From assembly GCA_963989385.1 (NCBI GenBank), contig OZ022506.1, positions 3,265,415 through 3,329,414 on the forward strand: 64,000 bases of DNA, written 5' to 3'. The notes under the pieces are model-generated. The model worked only from the letters and a program-made list of their open reading frames with translations, searched no databases and had not been told where the DNA came from. A program made the position numbers and the translations under genes. How positions within the stretch are numbered: position 1 is the stretch's first letter; every line of letters starts with the position of its first letter. The stretch comes from Ctena decussata (Eukaryota; Mollusca; Bivalvia; Lucinida; Lucinidae). Shown piece by piece: positions 34,150-46,474 of this stretch.

Positions 34150-35380
34150 TGTATAAACCTCCAGCAGATGGACAGAATATTGCTTAGAGCCATGCAATCA
34201 TGAGAGTTGTGGTGACAATGCAACGGCAATCAACACCCAGAAGAAGATGTACAACCAATCCATCGTTAGGTTGTGGAGAGTTCAACAGCACTGAAAAAGG
34301 GGAAGCCCACCGGTGTTGATAATTTACACTAGAACATGTTCAAGCCCTTGGGAGACCAAGACTGATGTTTCAAGAAGGATCTGTAACAAGAACAAGCAAA
34401 TGGGCAAATGTCCGACCCCATGGACTCAGTCGCTGATTATTTCACTCTTTAAAACTGACAGCCTACTGCTCCGCCAGAACTACAGTACCATCAGCCTTAA
34501 CAGTCATCCGAGCAATCCTGCTAAAAGTCATCTTGAACGTGCTAAAACACCAAGCCGAACAGATAATCGCCGAAAAACAGGCTCGGTTCAGAGCTGAAAA
34601 GGGCAAACACAAAACAGATCTTCAACATTAACGCGCTAAAGCATACCTCTCCACCCTCTTAATGTTTGAGGCCATGTTAGGAAATAATGAAACGGTTGGC
34701 ATAGCCGCAGAACTACAACCAATATGCGGCTTGCAGATGGCATTGACGCTCATTCTGCGGACGAGCGGGAGTTACATGTAGAAGCCTTCGTTACAAGGTT
34801 CGACAAACCTGCCTAAGATTTCAAATTGAAATAAGTGCTGAGGAGAGCAAACTGATGACAAAGACTGCCTGTGCTATCCAGAGGGAGATCAAGGTTAAAA
34901 GATATATGTTGGGAAATGTTTCATGTTTAAAATGCTTTGGAGCAATTATTGCCGATGATTGCTCGAAACCGTAAATTCTTTCAATGATTGAACAGGTCAC
35001 TGCAGATTTGACAAATTTGAATCCATTTGGAAGAAATAATAACATATCTCTTAGATCAAAGGTAAACCTGATGCGCTCCCTTGTCATATCTATATTTTCG
35101 TATGCCTGTGAGTCGTATACCTTGTGCTCAGAATAAGAAAAAACAACGCAGGCCTCTGAGATGAGATGTTGCCGACGGTTACTGAACTTCTCGTACCAGG
35201 AATACGTAACTAATGACAATGATCGCAGAAAGACCAAGAAACCATTGGAGACCATGACGAGCTCCTAACCATGGTCGAGAAATGGAAAATGAGGTGGTTT
35301 GGCCACATCTCAATGTCGTCTCGCTAAACAAAGACAATTCAACAGGACAAAGTTAAAGAAAGAAAAGAACAGATGCGAAT
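34150..35380 (+). pseudogene. Non-LTR retrotransposon (RTE-like LINE), decayed
   Basis: Broken plus-strand frames contain, in order, a WTQSLIISLFK-type motif (34.41 kb), a YSTISLNSHPS region (34.5 kb), AEQIIAEKQARFRAEK (34.56 kb), a RLADGIDAH relic of the FADD box (34.72 kb), then EISAEESKLMTK, IQREIKVKRYMLGNV, RSKVNLMRSLVISIFSYACE and KMRWFGHISMSSR. This order is that of the endonuclease-reverse transcriptase LINEs common in bivalves. Part of the RT core is deleted. Confidence 0.75.
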
Positions 35381-35399
35381 ATAATATACACATGGAAAA

Positions 35400-36356
35400 A
35401 TGTTAAAACCCCCATTATTTTTGTAGAAGTTGAATTTACAAGTTTTCACAACTTTTCGATGATAGTATTCCAAACCATTTCTTTTCGTAATTATTAAGCC
35501 TTGATATACTGCTTATTGATATCCGAGTAAAAGGACATCAGTTGGAAGTAAATCAGTCAAAAATTTAAATTCAAAGCGCGGACCGAGTTTAGAACGAAAA
35601 AAGTGGTTTGTTTAACTTTGGGGCTGCAATCAAGAAACTTCGTGTTTCATTGGTTGTTTATATCCAAAAGTGAATGATGTGACAAGCACATGAAGTCTAA
35701 TGCTTGAATAACTTATGTAACTCAGTGAGTCCATGAATAAGAGTGTCAAGTTCAGACCCTGCATAAAATAGGACCGTCTTGCTTTTCCAAAAGAAATTGG
35801 TCATTATTTTGAAAATGATGGCCCCAAATTCAGTCAAAACATGTTAGATGTACAGATGTTTGAACTGCATTCAAAATCTAATTCCACATCTGTTTTTTAT
35901 TTCTACGATGATCGATGGAAAAAAATGAATTTTTACTGGGGTCCTTAACTTTTTTCCGGGTGTATATACGTATTAAAGAGTGCAATGGAATGTACTTTAC
36001 CAGCACACTACGAGACTAGGAAAGACATATGTGGTGCCCAATTGACCTTGCAAGCTTATCGGAGAGACGATACTAGTACACCTCCATATTTTAACCAATT
36101 GTATCACAGGGCGACAATTTTTGTGACTACCAGTTTGTTTTCCAGCATGACTTTGATCCTCCAAAATGGAGTCAACCCAGAATGGAACCAAAACTGCTCA
36201 TAGAAAGGCGAGTATTTCCTTGTAAAGCTGACTTCAATTGAGCAGGGAGGTTAAATGAAAATGACAGAGTCGCTTTTACGGAAAATGCACCCATTCACCT
36301 TAATTAAATACAGGCGTGTACACAAATTATCTGATGTGGTATATTACCTATTCTAT
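35400..36356. other. Intergenic stretch, no supported features
   Basis: AT-rich with short spurious frames on both strands (about 35985-36203). I see nothing that resembles an exon, tRNA or named repeat. Confidence 0.4.
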
Positions 36357-36555
36357 ATGGAAGCGTCCTGGTGACAGGTAAAAGAATATTTATCTCATTC
36401 GTAGGTGTAAGTAAGTCCTACGTATGAGTTAATAAGTCATACGTAGGGGTTAATAAGTACTACGTCCTACATAGGATTAATAAGTCCTACGTAGGACTTC
36501 CTATCTCATACTTATGAGATAAATATTTTCTAACCTGTCACCAGGACGCTTCCAT
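36357..36555. mobile_element. MITE with 40-bp inverted ends and internal repeats
   Basis: The ends atggaagcgtcctggtgaca (36357) and its complement (to 36555) extend as inverted repeats of about 40 bp. The middle is a small array of taataagt + cctacgtagga units, themselves palindromic. The right arm supplies the last five codons and the TGA of the B-box ORF. Confidence 0.85.
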
Positions 36556-37377
36556 GAATTCATTTATTGTGAAATTTGCCTTAAAATATATTCGAACCTG
36601 CTTAGGCGGCCGAGGCTTTGCTCCTTTTTCTTCTTCAAGAAAGTCTGACATCAATGTTTCCGCGTCTTCTTCACTGTTGTCACTACCGTATACCCGAAGA
36701 TGTGTCACATTGTCGTGGACACTGTTATCGTCGATAATTTTTCCCATCGATGAACAGTCTAAAAAACTTTGGATTTCCTTTGACATTTTAAGTCTCTGTT
36801 TTTTTACTTTTATCTCTGAATTAAAGTCACATGACTTTATTAGACTTTTGGATTTCACAAAAGCAGCTACTATGCTTGGACTATTAGTTTGCAGGAGTTC
36901 TTTAATATCTTTTTTCGCCTTATCCAATCCCTGCTTTTGCTGCTCCATTCTTGCAAGCGTTTCTTTTATCTTTTTTGTCTTGTTAGATATACAGTCTTCA
37001 ATATCAGTCATAAACTGTTGCTCCATTTGTGATAGTTTTGTCATGACGTCATCTTTGATGGCAGCAAATTCATCTAATAGGTTTGATTCAGTTTCTTCCA
37101 TTAACTGGATGTTTGCCTTCAGTGAGTCTATGATCGTTGCGGATGAATCTGAACGGATACTAAGTTGCTCGACCCAGTCAGCTTGCTCATAATGAAATTT
37201 TCCAACAACATCTTCGAGTTTGCTGGGCTTGGGTTTGCATTGTTGATGGTCTTCCCAAGCACAGGTCATACAGCAGACAAGAATATGATGTTCACAATAA
37301 ATCGCTGCCTTTTCATTTGGATGCTTGTCACACATGAGAAAATCCTTTGGGCCTGAAGCCAAACCACCCTCTGCCAT
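36538..37377 (-). CDS. B-box zinc finger / coiled-coil protein (TRIM-like, no RING)
   Basis: It starts at ATG 37377. Residues 16-47 form a B-box-2-like zinc site (C16-x2-H19, C28-x2-H31, C36-x2-C39, H44-x2-C47). A long charged coiled coil follows (about residues 60-190), then an acidic patch (EEDAETLMSDFLEEE) and KPRPPKQ. No RING precedes the B-box. Proteins of this shape are greatly expanded in bivalves and are often annotated as TRIM-like; partners and ligase activity are unknown. The ORF runs 279 codons to 36538, but the last codons are MITE-derived, and a possible phase-0 donor at 36598 (CAG|GTTCGA, weak) suggests it may be a first exon. The next exon in phase would be 32754-32671. Confidence 0.8.
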   Translation of the reverse strand: MAEGGLASGPKDFLMCDKHPNEKAAIYCEHHILVCCMTCAWEDHQQCKPKPSKLEDVVGKFHYEQADWVEQLSIRSDSSATIIDSLKANIQLMEETESNLLDEFAAIKDDVMTKLSQMEQQFMTDIEDCISNKTKKIKETLARMEQQKQGLDKAKKDIKELLQTNSPSIVAAFVKSKSLIKSCDFNSEIKVKKQRLKMSKEIQSFLDCSSMGKIIDDNSVHDNVTHLRVYGSDNSEEDAETLMSDFLEEEKGAKPRPPKQVRIYFKANFTINEFMEASW

Positions 37378-38200
37378 TATTTCCTCGTCTCTTTCTAGCG
37401 AGCTTTAGGCTACACGAAACAACATCCAATTGCTTTTGCCACTTTGTCTACAGTTCACACATTTTACCGCTCGGTTTAGTATTAGTAAGGTTTTAAGTTA
37501 GATGTACTTTCGATTTCGTCAAATAAATTCTTAATCAAAACGACTAAATGTTACAGATATCAGAAAACAAAGAAATATCTTTAAGCTATCTTTTTATGTC
37601 ATTTATTTTATAATACATACACGTAATAATAAATTGTTCATATTCGCATTTAAAACTGGTAAAATGATCCATGACTAAGAGCTCCTGAATGTAATTTATC
37701 TCATTCACAGTTGGTTTATAAATAGCTAAATCGCAAATTTCGTTCCGCATTTGAATATATTGTAACTATATCCTTTGTGTTTGTATTTTGTTTGGTGTGT
37801 AGTTATCAAATAAATTAGCAATTTATTCAAAGAAAAATACATTCGTGGCCAGAGAACAACCACAGTTTTCAGTATAGTCCGTTTGCTCGCAAATGCAAAC
37901 TTGGTTTTGCTTTTTTCTCAAAAACGATGAAAGTTTGAATAAATGTTCTTATTTTCTAATGAGTTTTTTTAACTACAATGTACACATAACAGATACTAAA
38001 CAAGGGCTTCGCAAGCGGCGCATAATACGCCCGTTTCAATGTCCTAAAGGAGTTACAGAATAAACAAGATTGTTTACAAAAGGATAGACAGGCAGACAAA
38101 CAGGGGCAACCACTCTATTATTAACTAGAACACCCCCCCCCCTTAATTGCTTAAATCAGATGGTGTTATTTTCGTAACAAAAACATAAAGAGGGAGAGAA
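37378..38200. other. Region upstream of the B-box gene
   Basis: Probable promoter and 5' flank of the minus-strand gene, AT-rich, with no definite core-promoter motif that I would defend. A short repeat tail (ggcgcataatacgcccgttt) lies at about 38015 and a poly-C run at about 38130-38140. Confidence 0.35.
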
Positions 38201-38204
38201 ATCA

Positions 38205-39250
38205 TTGTTACCATGTATACCAAATATGAATGGTTGCTGTGAAATCTGTTACAAAAAATTACATTATTCAAAGTCAGGAAAGAGAGAAAATTGGAAAAAT
38301 ATAGGGAAGAATAAGCAGAAGACTGGTTCTCAATCCCACAATACAACAAGTTCTCATCAACCTGCATACAAAATTCCCTACTCTAACTTACAGATGCATA
38401 GAACTCTTATGCGCAAAAAATGCATTATTCAAAGTAAAGAAAGAAAGAAAATCAGACAAATACAGGGAATAAAAAAAGGAGAAGTCTGGTTCTCAATCCC
38501 ACAATACAGTAAGCCATCATTAACCTGCATACCAAATATGACTAATCTAGCTTGCATGGTTGTGGAGAAAACTTTGATGAAAAAGTTCATTATTCAAAGT
38601 ATGGAAAGAAAGAATATTGGACAAATACAGGGAAGAATAAGCAATAAAAGGCTGGTTCTCAATCCCACGATACAACATATCGTCATCAATCTGCATACCA
38701 AATGGGACTACTCTAGCTTGCTTGGTTGTGGAGAAATCTTTGACGAAAAATTTTATTATTCAAAGTATGGAAAGAAAGACTATTGGACAAATACAGGGAA
38801 GAATAAGCAAAAAAAGGCTGGTTCTCAATCCAACGATACAACATATCGCCATCAACCTGCATACCAAATATGACTACTCTAGCTTGCATGGTTGTGGAGA
38901 AATCTTTGACGAAAAATTTCATTATTCAAAGTAGGGAAAGAAAGAAAATCAGAAAAGTACAGGGAAGAATAAGCAGGAGAAGGCTGGTTCTCGATCCTAT
39001 GATACAACATGTCGTTATCAACCTGCATAGTTAATATGACTACTCTAGCTTGCATGATTGTGGAGAAATCTTTGACGAAAAATTTCATTATTCAAAGTAT
39101 GGAAAGAAAGAAAATGGGGCAAATACAGGGAAGAATAAGCAGGAGAAGGCTGGTTCTCAATCCCACAATATAACATGTCGTCATCAACCTGTATGCCAAA
39201 TATAACCAGTCTAGCTTGTATGGTTGTGAAGAAATCTTTGATACAATATC
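38205..39250. repeat. Tandem array, unit about 165 bp
   Basis: attattcaaagtatggaaag recurs near 38263, 38424, 38590, 38756, 38921 and 39087, and each unit holds aatacagggaagaataagca, ggctggttctcaatcc and a gcttgcatggttgtggagaa block. Later units are most alike. The plus-strand open frame across it (38205-38873) is a repeat artefact. The same family forms 62100-63370 and the single units at 8743 and 63680. Confidence 0.85.
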
Positions 39251-39399
39251 TTTGAACAAGGGAGATAACCTACATACACTAGGTATACCTTTTTAGTTCT
39301 ACTTTTTTCCCTTGACAATATATTACATGTACAACAAAAGTTTACACAAAAGTAGCCGATAAGAACTAATGAAAGGGATTCACTCTTAAACGGAGAAAG

Positions 39400-39740
39400 G
39401 GAGAGCAGCCATTTTGTACGCGACACATCGTTAGGACTTCATACACATTGCTATGAAGTTTTATAAAGATATCCCAAACGGTTATCTAGTTATGGCGCGT
39501 ACAAGACTTACAGGGATAAAATTAATCAAAGGGGCATAACTTCAAAAGTAAGAAAGGGGGAGCAACCATTTTTGTACGCGACACGTTCCCCCACCCTAAT
39601 ACATATGCCTACCAAATTTCATGAAGATATCCCAAATGGTTACTGAGTTATGGCGTGTACAAGAATGTTGACGGACGGACGGACGGACGGACAGCGCCAC
39701 GACATAATACGTCCGTTTTTTCAAAACGGACGTATAAAAA
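39400..39740. repeat. Two about-159-bp units ending in an (ACGG)n microsatellite
   Basis: tagttatggcgcgtacaaga (about 39489) and gagttatggcgtgtacaaga (about 39646) mark two units, followed by five GGAC repeats (39672-39692) and the hairpin ccgttttttcaaaacgg. The size and tail are typical of the 160-bp bivalve repeat elements. Confidence 0.7.
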
Positions 39741-40349
39741 TCCAAATTTTGGATGCTTCTGTAAAATAGTTTCCATTAACTGTAATGCAAAAACTGAACA
39801 GTCTCGATAAAGGGCGTCTAATGCAGCCAAAATAACGGTTACCGTAGTGTTGATATGCAGTAGCGTAAACTCGTAGGTTACTACAGTTATGGGAGTATAT
39901 GAATTAAAAAGTAGAGATGCAGACACCTGTCCGCATGCGTAACGCAAGGCATTGCTGCTCAGGTGATACTATGCTGTAAATAAAATTGAAGTATTATATA
40001 GTTTTTTTTGAATACAAAACGTGTATGTTACAGAATTTGATAATATATGGGTGAAACAAAAAGTAGAAAAACGAATTCAGAATAAAATTTCAATTAATAA
40101 TGCAAATTTTGTTTTATAAGGATAGCATACACTGGTCACATGCTGCAATAAGTAAGCCTAAAGAGGAATTCCAACAGCCAAGTTTTACTCTCTAGTAATT
40201 AAGAGGTGAAACTGACATATTTAGGCCCTTTATTAGGCAAAGACCCACATTTCTACAAAATTATGATTTTATTATTTAAGGATGAAAAATAAGAACGAGC
40301 AGTTCAAAAAAATTCTCCTTCTTACCGTCTTTGAGAAAATATTGGGAAT

Positions 40350-42640
40350 CATGCCGTTTGCATTTGCAAACAAGTGAACCAAGAGGCTCTGAAGCGCTCA
40401 CCTGAGCAAAAAGGTTAAAGGTCAAACTAGGATCATCATTTGAACAAACCTGATAGTTTGTAACCATTTCTTCAAAATGGTTCTAAAGAAGAAAATTTGT
40501 GAATATTTTTTCTATGTATTCCCGTGGTTCAAACCCAGGACACCCTCGGGCAAAACCATTTTGGACCCTGGGGCCATCATTTGAATAAACTTGGTCAAGT
40601 ACCATTTGGCAATGCTTCATACTAAATTTCAAGCATTTGAGCCAAGTGGTTCTTCATATTTTTCTATGTATTTCTATGATACAAACGCAGGACTCCCTGG
40701 GGCGGGGCCATATTAAACCATGTGGCCATCAATTGAAGGGGTCAGTGCAACAGGGTGCCTATCTCCTTTTTTAATTTTGAGAAAAATGCAAAAAACATCA
40801 TTTTTTCTTGAAACTTTATTTACTTGGTTTTGGGTTGCACAGTTAGTCAATGTATGTTGGGAAACATAGATTTCAAGTGGTGGTGCGAGTATTCCACTAG
40901 TTTTAAAGAGATAAATTGAGAAAAACTGGATTTTAGCGATTTTATTCGTGCAAGAAAGGGCCTACCTCCATATTTCATAAAACTGAAAATCACATTATAA
41001 AAGTTAATGTGGCCAAATCAGTAACCAAAAGGTGTATAACATGGTGAGGATAACTTATTTCTAGCTTTAGCATTTGTCAAAATATGAATATGTCCCATAT
41101 CAAGCAAGATTATCACTAAAGAGTTAAGATGGTTATGCAACAAAGGTCCTAACTCCATCATATAGTGTTGAGATTAATTTTTTAACAATTTAAAAAGATA
41201 GAATTTAGTTGAAAGCGACTTTTGTCACCATAAGTCTAAATATGATTTTTTAGATACTTATTTTTTTTCTAAACCAATACGTTGATGAAATATAGTGAAG
41301 AAACAAATTCGATGGATTTAGGTTTTTTGTTGCATAATAAGTCAAAAATGGAGATAGGCCCTTTGTAACAATTTTGCAACCTCATTAAAAACATTTTTTG
41401 GGGCTGATTCTGTGGTCAGAGGGGAAATAAATAGGTGAGGAAACATGTTTTCTACATGAAAGAGTGGTTAACTCTTTTTTGGCCAAATGTGGAGATAGGT
41501 CTCTTGTTGCACTGACCCCTTCAATTGAATAATCTTGGTAAAGGACCACTAGGCATAGCATCATACCACATTTCAATCATCTGCCTTGAGGGGTTCTGGA
41601 GAAGAAGATTTCTAAGTACATTTTAATTTCCAACCCAAGGCCCTTGCGCCACAGGGCCTTTTTGGATCCCAGGGTTACCACAAACTTCATAGGAGTCCAC
41701 AAAGCAATGCACCATATCTAATTTCAAGCACCTGTGCAAAGTGGTTCTGAAAGCGAAGATTTTTGAATATTTTTCTTTGTATTTCTATGGATCAAACCCA
41801 GGACTCCCTGTTGCTGATCCATGTTGGACCCTGGGGCCATCATTTGAACAAATCTGGTAAAACACTATAAGGCAATGCTACATGCCAAATTTCAAGCATC
41901 TGAGCCGTCTGAAGAATACGACTTTTGAATACTTTTCCATGTATTTCTATGGTTCAAACCCAGGACTCCCTGGGGCTGAACCAGTTTGGGCTCTGGGGCC
42001 ATCATTAGAACAAATCTGGTAAAGGACCACTATGCAATGCTACATGCCAAATTTCAAGCATTTCAGCCAAGTGGTTCTGAACTAGAAGATTTTTTTATAT
42101 AATTCTATGTATTTCTATGGTTCAAACCTAAGACTCCCTGCTGCGGAGACATTTTGGATCCTCGGGCCACCATTTGAACAAACTTGCTAAAAGACTTCTA
42201 GGCAATGCTGCATACCACATTTCAAGCATCTGAGCCTTGCGGTTCTGAGAAAGAAGATTTTTGAATATTTTTCTATGAATTTCTATGGGCCAAACCTTGG
42301 ACTCCCTGCCACGGGGCATTTTGGACTCTGGGGCCACCATTTGAATAAACTGGGTATAGGACTACTAGTCAATGCTACATATCAAATTTCAAGCTTTCTG
42401 AGCTTTGCAGTTCTGAAGAAGAAGATTTTTTAATATTTACAATGTATTTCTATGGTTCAAACCCAGGACCCCCTGGGGAAGAGCCATTTTGGATCTTGGG
42501 GCCATCATTTGAACAAACTTGGTAGAGGATTACTAGGCAATGCTACATACCAAATTTCAAGCATCTGGACCAAGTGGTTCTGGAATAGATGATTTTTAAA
42601 TACATTTTAATTTCGATTTCAAACTACCATAAAATTGCGT
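40350..42640. repeat. Tandem array, unit about 165 bp, interrupted by a DNA element
   Basis: The phrases ctatggttcaaacccaggac, ggggccatcatttgaacaaa and aaatttcaagcatctgagcc recur about every 165 bp (for example near 41786, 41950, 42118, 42285 and 42452). The array is split by 40736-41521. The low-complexity ORFs here are artefacts. Confidence 0.82.
40736..41521. mobile_element. 786-bp inverted-repeat element with repeated internal motif
   Basis: The ends aaggggtcagtgcaac and gttgcactgacccctt are perfect inverted repeats, flanked by caattg on both sides (40730-40735 and 41522-41527). Inside, a GGAGATAGGCCCT-like motif recurs in both orientations near 40758, 40960, 41145, 41350 and 41491. No ORF of note. 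A non-autonomous DNA transposon is the likely identity. Confidence 0.8.
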
Positions 42641-44600
42641 TAAACAGATAGTTTCTCTCCTTGCATAATATAAATACTTTTATTTTTCAGAATCCCGGTG
42701 ATGCGGAGACAGTCGCCTGGGTTCGAGGTTATAAAACTTGAGAACAATCAAGCTGCTCAAAAGCAGCCAATCAGTGTGCTTTATTTTGAGTTTGAGTTTT
42801 GATTTTGAGAATGTACTCAATTTTTATTACCTCGGGGCCTGATTTCACTGTCTGATTCGAGATCCGTAACATCCGTTTTAGGAAACAGAACAGACCACTA
42901 AAGATAGCGGTCCGATTTACACACAAACATTTTTTACTACATAATGTACGCATCAGTCAAACAAGCCATAATCACCAAATGAAAAATACATATCTCCATG
43001 TAAGGCAGTGATGTAGCGAGAAATATTTATATTCTTTTGTACCGGCATATTTTCGAGTCTGTTATTGTGTTTTTTATTGGTAACCCAACTATTTTTATGT
43101 CTTTTCTATGAAATGTCATGTATATTTTCTCATCACTTTTATTAAATGCGATGCCCAATTCAAGTCGGCCCTAGACCCCAAGACCCGTGTTTAAATCCCT
43201 TGGCTTGTTTCTGAGAAATATTCACATTTATAAGCGTGTAATTTGCATTTGTCCCCGGAACATTCTCGCCAGATCAACACAAAATGTCAAGGGAATGTCT
43301 TTCGTTTATTTTCTTTGCGCGAATTACGTTTAGTAATTCCTTGATTAAAACGATGTTCTCACGAGTACATAAAGGCGCGGCATCTGACGACTTTCTCAAC
43401 AGACATCTCAAAATGAAACGCAGGATGGCTTCAGCTGCGATATTTGCTTTTCGTTTTATCCTTTTCAGTGAAACGTTATTTGTCAGGTTATAATTGCCTT
43501 TTGCATGCTTTCGGCAATTTAGAAAAAGAAATATCGGCAAAATTACAATGCGTACGAAACTCCAGATAATAATAATAATAGTTATAGAATTGCAATCTCT
43601 GTCTTTCATTGGTCACCATATGGTGACTTAATTTACCGGAACGGACCGAAACGGGCCTAATAAGCAGATTGGTTTGTTGGTTGGTTGTTTTGGAATTAAC
43701 GACCTTTTAAGACTGTATTTCAGATTATATCGGGTCGTCTGCCAGAGAGAGGGAGAAAGACAAGATAATGTATGGACGAGAGAAACAAATCCGAACAACC
43801 CCCGCTCGCACATATTGCAAGCAGAGGAATCTATTGCAATATTTTTACCTTAATTAGTAGGACGCCCCGTACTGGCAGTTATAACCAGCACGATCGCACA
43901 ACCACCAACTCCTACCGGATCTGATCGGAACGGATCAAAACTTGTCTAGACTGAAAACAAACTGTGCGGGTCGTGCATAGCTGCAATAGCTGGTTAATAT
44001 ATTTGTCAGATTGGTGTATTTTCATCCAGTTTAGGTTGAGTAGTCGTCAATAAGATGCAAAAGGCTAACAGACACGCTCTGGCGTTTCTTCAGACACGAA
44101 CATGAACAAAAAATCAATCATATACAAGGGTTTACAACCGTAATTAACACGCGTAATAAAATAAATGGCTTCACAACTTTTAAAAGGTCACAATACATAC
44201 AGACGCTGCATTACAGATGTGTGTTTGTAATGAGGGCAACGCTGTTTTCTTCTGGATGTACAATTATTATAGTTTTGCGGTGCTGGAAAGGCAGCAAAAA
44301 ATTAAGAATATTTCTAAAATCATGAATCTGATATAGAGTGACCCTACCCTACGAGTATGCTGTCATACACCAACTTCGCGCATGCGCGTATGCTGACGTC
44401 TTTGACAGACTCTAGCTTTTACCTCCAGTTTAATACAAAACACTAGAATACTCGTTGTTGTTTTTCAGAAAACTAGAAAATTAAGATTTTATGTTTTCAA
44501 GATTACATATTTATCTCCCTTTGCATTAACAATTAGGGTGATCTTAATTTTCTGATTATCCTTTAGTTAATTAAGTTTTGAGCACTTTTCCTCTTGCTGT
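42641..44600. other. Intergenic stretch without supported features
   Basis: No convincing exon, tRNA or repeat. Frames at 43274-43609 (minus) and 43284-43493 (plus) overlap and neither resembles a known protein. Confidence 0.4.
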
Positions 44601-44604
44601 TGTT

Positions 44605-44950
44605 GTACAATAAGGACGAGCAGGAATTAGAAGCCCTAGTATATAGGCCCGACAAAACCTGCCCGAGGCATAAAATTAAGATGAGTGCTGAGGAGACCGA
44701 ACTGATGACAAGAAAGCGCCGACGGCATTCAGAGAAAGATCAAAGTAAAAGAAGACTAGTTGGGAGCTGTTACAAGCTTAAAATGCTTTGGGCCAATTGT
44801 CTCAGATAATTGCTCGAAGACAAAGATTCTCTCAAGAATTGAACAGGCCACTGTAGTTCTGACGCAGCTGAAAGACAATTTGGAGTGATAACGACGATCT
44901 CTTAGATCAAAGGTGAACGTGATGCACTCTCGTCATATCGAATAAAAGTA
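44605..44950 (+). pseudogene. LINE C-terminal fragment (RTE-like)
   Basis: Broken frames read KDEQELEALVYR, KIKMSAEETELMTRK and RSKVNVMHS-like text, matching the 34.8-35.0 kb part of the other LINE. It precedes, rather than follows, the N-terminal RT part at 45.0 kb, so the piece is rearranged or comes from a second copy. Confidence 0.6.
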
Positions 44951-44999
44951 TTCACTTAACTGAAGAAAGAGACGTATGAGGCAAAAGGAGCGAAATTAT

Positions 45000-45790
45000 A
45001 CAGGGAATCTACTTCAGAAGGCTCTGAAGAAAGCAAAGGACGAATTGAAAGATATTCAGTGCGAGGAGATCGAAACTTGTATGGACAAAACATTTGAAAG
45101 AGAGCAAGAGACTGTATTAGATGGTGATGGATCTTGCTTCAGAGAAACCGGGTAGATCTACAACTATCCAGGACAAGTCTGCCAAATGTCCAACACAAAA
45201 ACAAGAGCTCTCAGCAGATGGACAGAATATTGCTCAGAACTATACAGTCATGAAAGCTATGGCACCAATGCAATTTAGGACTACAATCAGCACCCAGAAG
45301 ATGATCTATCATCGATCCTTCATGAGGACGTTGCAATTGCAGTAGTAGCACTGAAAAAGGAGAAGTGCAAAACTGCTGTTATACAAGCAGAACTTGTTCA
45401 AGCAGGCGGGGAGACATGATTGTTGTTTCAACAAAAATCTGGCGAACAGGAAAATGACCGACTCCATGGAGTCAGTCACAGATTATTTACTCTCTTAAAA
45501 GCAACCAATTGCTCTGCAAGAACTACAGAACTATAAACTTCATCAGTCGTTCCGGCGAAGTTATCATGAACAGGCCTAAACCCCAAACTGAAGAGATAAT
45601 TACCGGTGAAAAGCTAGGTTCAGACTCGGAAGGAGCACCACAGAACAGGTGTTCAATGTTACATCACTATGTTAAAAGTACCGTAAAAAGAAGCAAACTC
45701 TATATCACGTCTTCGCTGAGTTCAAACATGCCTTTGACAGATTGTTGAGCTTTCAGATTCATGTGGTGCCCGCGATATTACACAAGAACT
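45000..45790 (+). pseudogene. LINE RT N-terminal fragment (RTE-like)
   Basis: In shifting frames: KKAKDELKDIQ, TIQDKSAKCPTQ, RWTEYCSELYSHESYGTN-like text (45.22 kb), KSHRLFTLLKA-type text, NYRTINFISRS, KPQTEEIITGEKLG and a FKHAFDR box. These are RT palm landmarks of the same LINE family as 34.15-35.38 kb. Multiple frameshifts and stops. Confidence 0.65.
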
Positions 45791-45919
45791 GTAATTGAGC
45801 ATCAAAGCTCATCCTGCTATATGCCATTTAATTACATTACATGCAAGATATCATTTTCCGATTCAAAGTTTGATTTATGGATTTTAGTTACTGATATATC
45901 GAATGTTATTGAATACCTT

Positions 45920-46200
45920 ACTTTGAAATTTAAATTTTCCTTACTTAAGTTAAGGGTTACTTCCCTTTGATTAGTTTTTTAGGCTATTTATATGTATACT
46001 TACCTTGTGCATATCATAGCTTGTTAACCGATTGAAATATTTTGATGAAACTTTATAGTGGTCTGCATGATTACAAGACCATGAGTCGCACATAAAAATG
46101 ATTTCTCCCCCTTACTTAATTTTGGAGTAACTTCCCTTTGATTAGTTGTTTATTCTATTCCCATTCACTCCATGACTCCTTAACCTTTTGAAATATTGTA
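45920..46200. repeat. Two diverged units about 176 bp apart
   Basis: acttccctttgattagtt occurs at about 45959 and 46130, with attgaaatattttgatgaaac / ttgaaatattgtattcaaac style phrases after each (allowing gaps). Old tandem repeat of the bivalve type. Confidence 0.5.
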
Positions 46201-46474
46201 TTCAAACTTTCTAGGAATATGTATATAATGAGGCAATGTATCCTTAGCAACATCCACAACTCTGGCTAACTTAATCCCTAAATTATGTGCCCTTGCATAA
46301 ATTTCCTGTTTATTCTGTAACTCTTTTATAGTTTGAAATGTTTTAAAAGAACTTAATGGTGTTGTGTATATTGTAAAGGGTTTATATTAGAACAAGAATG
46401 GTAACTCTAATTTACTTTGTTTATGAATTATCTCCCCTGTTTGCCTTTGGCATTTCTCAACTTAATAGGTGTAT

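Noticed and set aside
36554..37192. 212-codon plus-strand frame opposite the B-box gene
   Set aside because: Shadow of the coiled-coil coding strand; no domain, while the minus strand has the B-box zinc ligands.
38205..38873. 222-codon open frame on the plus strand
   Set aside because: It runs through the 165-bp tandem array and its protein repeats with the array; no domain.
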